Part shown: positions 61,801 through 64,000 of the stretch, piece after piece
Layout of the letters: each line of letters begins with the position of its first letter
How positions within the stretch are numbered: the stretch's first letter is position 1
From: Shinella sp. SUS2
Lineage (GTDB): Bacteria; Pseudomonadota; Alphaproteobacteria; Rhizobiales; Rhizobiaceae
Direction of reading: 5' to 3'
DNA: 64,000 bases
Assembly: GCF_001262505.1 (NCBI RefSeq)
Contig: NZ_KQ410740.1
Span: 96,659 to 160,658 of the forward strand
Translations under genes and position numbers: made by a program
Notes under the pieces: generated by a model
What the model was told of the DNA's origin: nothing
What the model saw: the letters and a program-made list of their open reading frames with translations, nothing else
Database searches by the model: none

Positions 61801-61833
61801 GCGGTTTATGTCGCAATCTATAGAATAAACCGC
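61801..61833. promoter_or_regulatory. inverted repeat before the DUF1403 gene
   Basis: GCGGTTTAT (61801-61809) and ATAAACCGC (61825-61833) are perfect 9-base inverted arms 15 bp apart, ending 14 bp before the ATG. The gap 61608-61847 is otherwise AT-rich and empty. A repressor site or an mRNA hairpin over the start region are both possible. Confidence 0.5.
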
Positions 61834-61847
61834 GCACCGATTATAGG

Positions 61848-62810
61848 ATGGCGGCCATGGATTCGCCCGTCACCCCTCTCGTCGCCTCGCCGGTATTCCC
61901 GGCCGCCTTGCCCGGCTGGACCCTGCCGTGTGGCCGCGCTCCGGACGATCTTGCTGCTGCCTTCGCCGCCGGGATCGCATTGAAATCGCTGGACGATCTT
62001 GTCTGCACCGCGCCCGTTTGGGCCGGCTGCTGGCGGTCTCGTCAGGCCCTCAAATGTGCCGCTGTCGCCGTCCGGCTGATGGGGCGCAGCGAGGACGAGT
62101 CGGCGTTGCGCGATGCCGTCCTGTTGACGGCCGCTGGTGACGATCCCGGCCCGGCCGGAAGGGTGTTTTTGGCCACCAAAAGGTTTTCCGCACGAAAACC
62201 CGCCTTCTCGTCGAAGGCGGTGGCTGAGCTTGCCGATCTGTTGGGCCTGGCTTGGGACGATCGGTTGGCCGCGGCCGTCGACCTTGCTGACGACGCGTTA
62301 CAATCCGGCCGTCCCGCGCCGCTTGCCGCGGCGGACCTGGTGAGCGCCATCTATGCTGCGCGCCCGGATGCCGAGCCGCTCGCCTGGGCGCTGGCCGATC
62401 TGCTGATCGCCGCGCAGCTGAAATGGGATTGTGCCGTGCCGCTGCTGATGGCCGAGCGCTATGGACCGGCCTTCAAGACGCTTGGGGGCAGGGGCCGCGT
62501 GCGCCCGGGCGAGCCGGCCTTTGCCCGAGCCGTCTGCTTGGCCCTCACCGAGGCAACGGGCGCGGCCCTGCGCAGCGCCGGCGAGATCGCGCGGCGCGCC
62601 GAGACGCTGCGTGTCGCCGCGCCAAAGGTGCGCACGAAAGGCGCCGGGGCCGTCATCCAGGCCTTGCTCGATGAGGACGCGGTGGCCGCCTCCGCGCCCG
62701 GCAGCAATCTCTCGCGCTGGGCGGCAACCCGGCTATTCGACAGGCTGGAGGGCGTTGGCGCCGTGCGCGAACTGTCAGGCCGCAGCGCGTTCCGGATTTT
62801 TGGACTGTGA
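61848..62810 (+). CDS. DUF1403 family protein
   Basis: A 320-residue, Ala- and Leu-rich helical protein (LAAAFAAGIALKSLDDLVCTAPVWAGCWRSRQALKCAAVA; WALADLLIAAQLKWDCAVPLL). This is the DUF1403 family, seen mainly in rhizobial plasmids and often beside an ScpB gene, as here. Its stop is 2 bp before the scpB ATG. A start at 61857 is an alternative. Function unknown; pairing with ScpB suggests a role in chromosome or plasmid organisation. Confidence 0.85.
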   Translation: MAAMDSPVTPLVASPVFPAALPGWTLPCGRAPDDLAAAFAAGIALKSLDDLVCTAPVWAGCWRSRQALKCAAVAVRLMGRSEDESALRDAVLLTAAGDDPGPAGRVFLATKRFSARKPAFSSKAVAELADLLGLAWDDRLAAAVDLADDALQSGRPAPLAAADLVSAIYAARPDAEPLAWALADLLIAAQLKWDCAVPLLMAERYGPAFKTLGGRGRVRPGEPAFARAVCLALTEATGAALRSAGEIARRAETLRVAAPKVRTKGAGAVIQALLDEDAVAASAPGSNLSRWAATRLFDRLEGVGAVRELSGRSAFRIFGL

Positions 62811-62812
62811 CG

Positions 62813-63517
62813 ATGGCTGAGCCGGAGGGAGTCAAACCACCGCGTGGCAAATGGCGCACTGGGCAAGCGAACGCGGGAGATGAACATCTCTTCGATCGGG
62901 AGCTGGTGGAATTGCCGCCGGAGCTGCGCTGGCGCGAATGGATGCTGCGCGTCGAGGCGGTGATCTTTGCCGCGGCAGAGCCGGTCGGCCGCGAGACGCT
63001 GGCGCGTGTCGTCGGCAAGGACTGCAGCATCGACCTCTTGATCGACGACCTGCAGGAAGAACTCCGGGACCGCCCCTATGAGATCGTCTTCGTCGCCGGC
63101 GGCTGTCAGCACCGAACGCGTTCGCGTTTCGCCGGCTCGATCCGGGCGTCGCAGGCATCGACGCGGAGTGCGGCGCCGGCGCTGTCCGACTTCGAGGCCA
63201 TGGTGCTGATGGCGATCGCGTATTTCCAGCCGATCACCCGGGGCGACCTGTCGAAGATTTTCGGCAAGGAGGTTAGCCGCGACACGATCGCCGCCCTGCG
63301 CAATGCCAATTTCCTCGCCTCCGGCCCGCGCAGCCCGACACCCGGCGCGCCCTATACCTATGAAACGACAAAGCATTTTTTGACGGCCTTCGGCATGCAG
63401 ACGCTGCGCGATCTGCCCGACATTGAGGCGCTGGAGGATGCAGGGCTGCTCAGTCGGAACGGGGTAGCGAGGGAACTGGATACAGCTGAAGAGCCCGAGA
63501 GGGAGGAGGATGGCTAG
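62813..63517 (+). CDS. ScpB-like SMC-complex subunit
   Basis: A 234-residue winged-helix protein like ScpB, the kite subunit of SMC condensin: WMLRVEAVIFAAAEPVGRETLARVV, ALSDFEAMVLMAIAYFQPITRGDLSKIFGKEVSRDTIAALRN. A GTG start two codons earlier is possible (GTGA overlap with DUF1403). Neither scpA nor smc is in the window, so it may work with DUF1403 or with the chromosomal SMC complex. Confidence 0.87.
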   Translation: MAEPEGVKPPRGKWRTGQANAGDEHLFDRELVELPPELRWREWMLRVEAVIFAAAEPVGRETLARVVGKDCSIDLLIDDLQEELRDRPYEIVFVAGGCQHRTRSRFAGSIRASQASTRSAAPALSDFEAMVLMAIAYFQPITRGDLSKIFGKEVSRDTIAALRNANFLASGPRSPTPGAPYTYETTKHFLTAFGMQTLRDLPDIEALEDAGLLSRNGVARELDTAEEPEREEDG

Positions 63518-63643
63518 AGGCCAAGAGGGATCGTCTGCAGCTACACAGGATATGCGTCGGAAGCCGCATTGCAAAGCTGTCCGTCCTCGGCTAGTCCAGA
63601 ACCGTTATCGTATTTTTCAACTTTTGTTTGCATTGCTAAGCTC

Positions 63644-63967
63644 ATGCTGCCACGCGACTACCGCTTACACGAGCTGAACGAAGACGAGTTCGAGAAACTC
63701 GTCGTTCGTATTTGCGTGCGCTGGCTCGGAGACGGTGTGTCGCCCTTCGCCAAGGGAAAAGATGGTGGCCGCGACGGAAAATTTCATGGCACGGCCAATT
63801 CGTTTCCGAGCAAGTCCTCCCCGTTCTCCGGCCATTTCGTCCTTCAGTCGAAACACATCGGTGCGCCCGATAAGTCGTGTTCGGATTCCGATTTCGCGAC
63901 ACTTCTTCGCAAGGAGCACCCTAAGAGGCTGCCTCAAAAAGAGGTGGGTGATTTCAACAGGTTATGA
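63644..63967 (+). pseudogene. PD-(D/E)XK nuclease-like gene truncated by an insertion element
   Basis: An N-terminal fragment, 107 codons as open. The sequence LHELNEDEFEKLVVRICVRWLG, GKDGGRDGKFHGTANSF and GHFVLQSKHIGAPDKSCSD gives Asp...Gln-x-Lys motifs of a restriction-endonuclease-like fold. The similarity stops at about codon 93 (KEHP), where a CTAA target and then an inverted-repeat-like sequence begin. The ATG at 63644 is a reasonable start. The intact gene may have belonged to a defence system. Confidence 0.65.
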
Positions 63968-64000
63968 TTCCTTCGGATTTGCGAGATTCGATGGAGTTCA
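63925..64000. mobile_element. possible left end of an IS5-like insertion sequence, running off the window
   Basis: GAGGCTGCCTCAAAAAG (63925-63941) looks like a terminal inverted repeat, and it is preceded by CTAA (63921-63924), the target pattern (YTAR) used by IS5-group elements. The nuclease-like coding sequence breaks exactly here. The other end is outside the window, so this remains tentative. Confidence 0.42.

Noticed and set aside
1..64000. CRISPR arrays, rRNA and tRNA genes
   Set aside because: No regularly spaced repeats and no recognisable tRNA or rRNA sequence were seen.

Overview
The window looks like part of a large extrachromosomal replicon (megaplasmid or chromid) of a Rhizobiales bacterium, probably a member of the Rhizobiaceae. 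The main evidence is a complete repABC cassette at about 56.1-59.8 kb, with a counter-transcribed RNA between repB and repC. High GC content, BioR-type biotin control, many binding-protein ABC importers and DUF1403/ScpB plasmid genes agree with this. The genus is an inference; no rRNA or tRNA gene was seen.

Layout. (1) 0-10.2 kb: a sugar or polyol catabolic island. A minus-strand aldolase-kinase-HAD operon diverges from a plus-strand DeoR regulator, second FGGY kinase, ribose-type ABC importer and tagatose-3-epimerase-family enzyme. (2) 10.2-18.6 kb: a PotABCD-like importer, an aldehyde dehydrogenase and an enolase-superfamily enzyme, with a divergent MocR regulator; repeated GGWCC-type sites lie in both promoter regions. 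(3) 18.6-20.6 kb: a GMC oxidoreductase and a small cupin. (4) 20.7-23.0 kb: bioR, bioY and bioB with three BioR-box-like sites. (5) 23.1-24.9 kb: decayed remnants of an iron-type binding protein and an S9 oligopeptidase. (6) 25.0-32.3 kb: an unusually long GltB-like protein with altered motifs, followed at once by a CysJ-like diflavin reductase. (7) 32.5-35.3 kb: an AcnB-type aconitase. (8) 35.9-36.5 kb: a DUF2161 nuclease-like gene.

(9) 36.7-55.4 kb: a coherent periplasmic alcohol-oxidation locus. At its centre is a PQQ alcohol dehydrogenase with the Asp-x-Asp signature of lanthanide-dependent enzymes. Around it are a PedF-like cytochrome c, a pseudoazurin, a MxaJ/XoxJ-like binding protein, a PQQ-associated ABC export set (binding protein, beta-propeller, ATPase, permease), a split nitrate/taurine-type importer, a NosR-like flavo-iron-sulfur membrane protein with its ApbE flavin transferase, and a LuxR response regulator with FIST and hybrid-kinase partners. 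A shared near-palindrome, close to ACCWAGGTCGYAT, lies 45-80 bp upstream of six transcription units here. It is absent from the promoters of the signalling genes and is probably the operator of the regulon.

(10) 55.4-59.8 kb: replication and partition module, preceded by two copies of an ACTTTACAAnTGTAAAGY palindrome. (11) 59.9-64.0 kb: an omptin outer-membrane protease, a small membrane protein, DUF1403 with ScpB, and a nuclease-like gene apparently cut by an insertion sequence that runs off the right edge.

Coordinates were chosen from visible ribosome binding sites and ATGA overlaps. Family names rest on recognised motifs, not on a database search.
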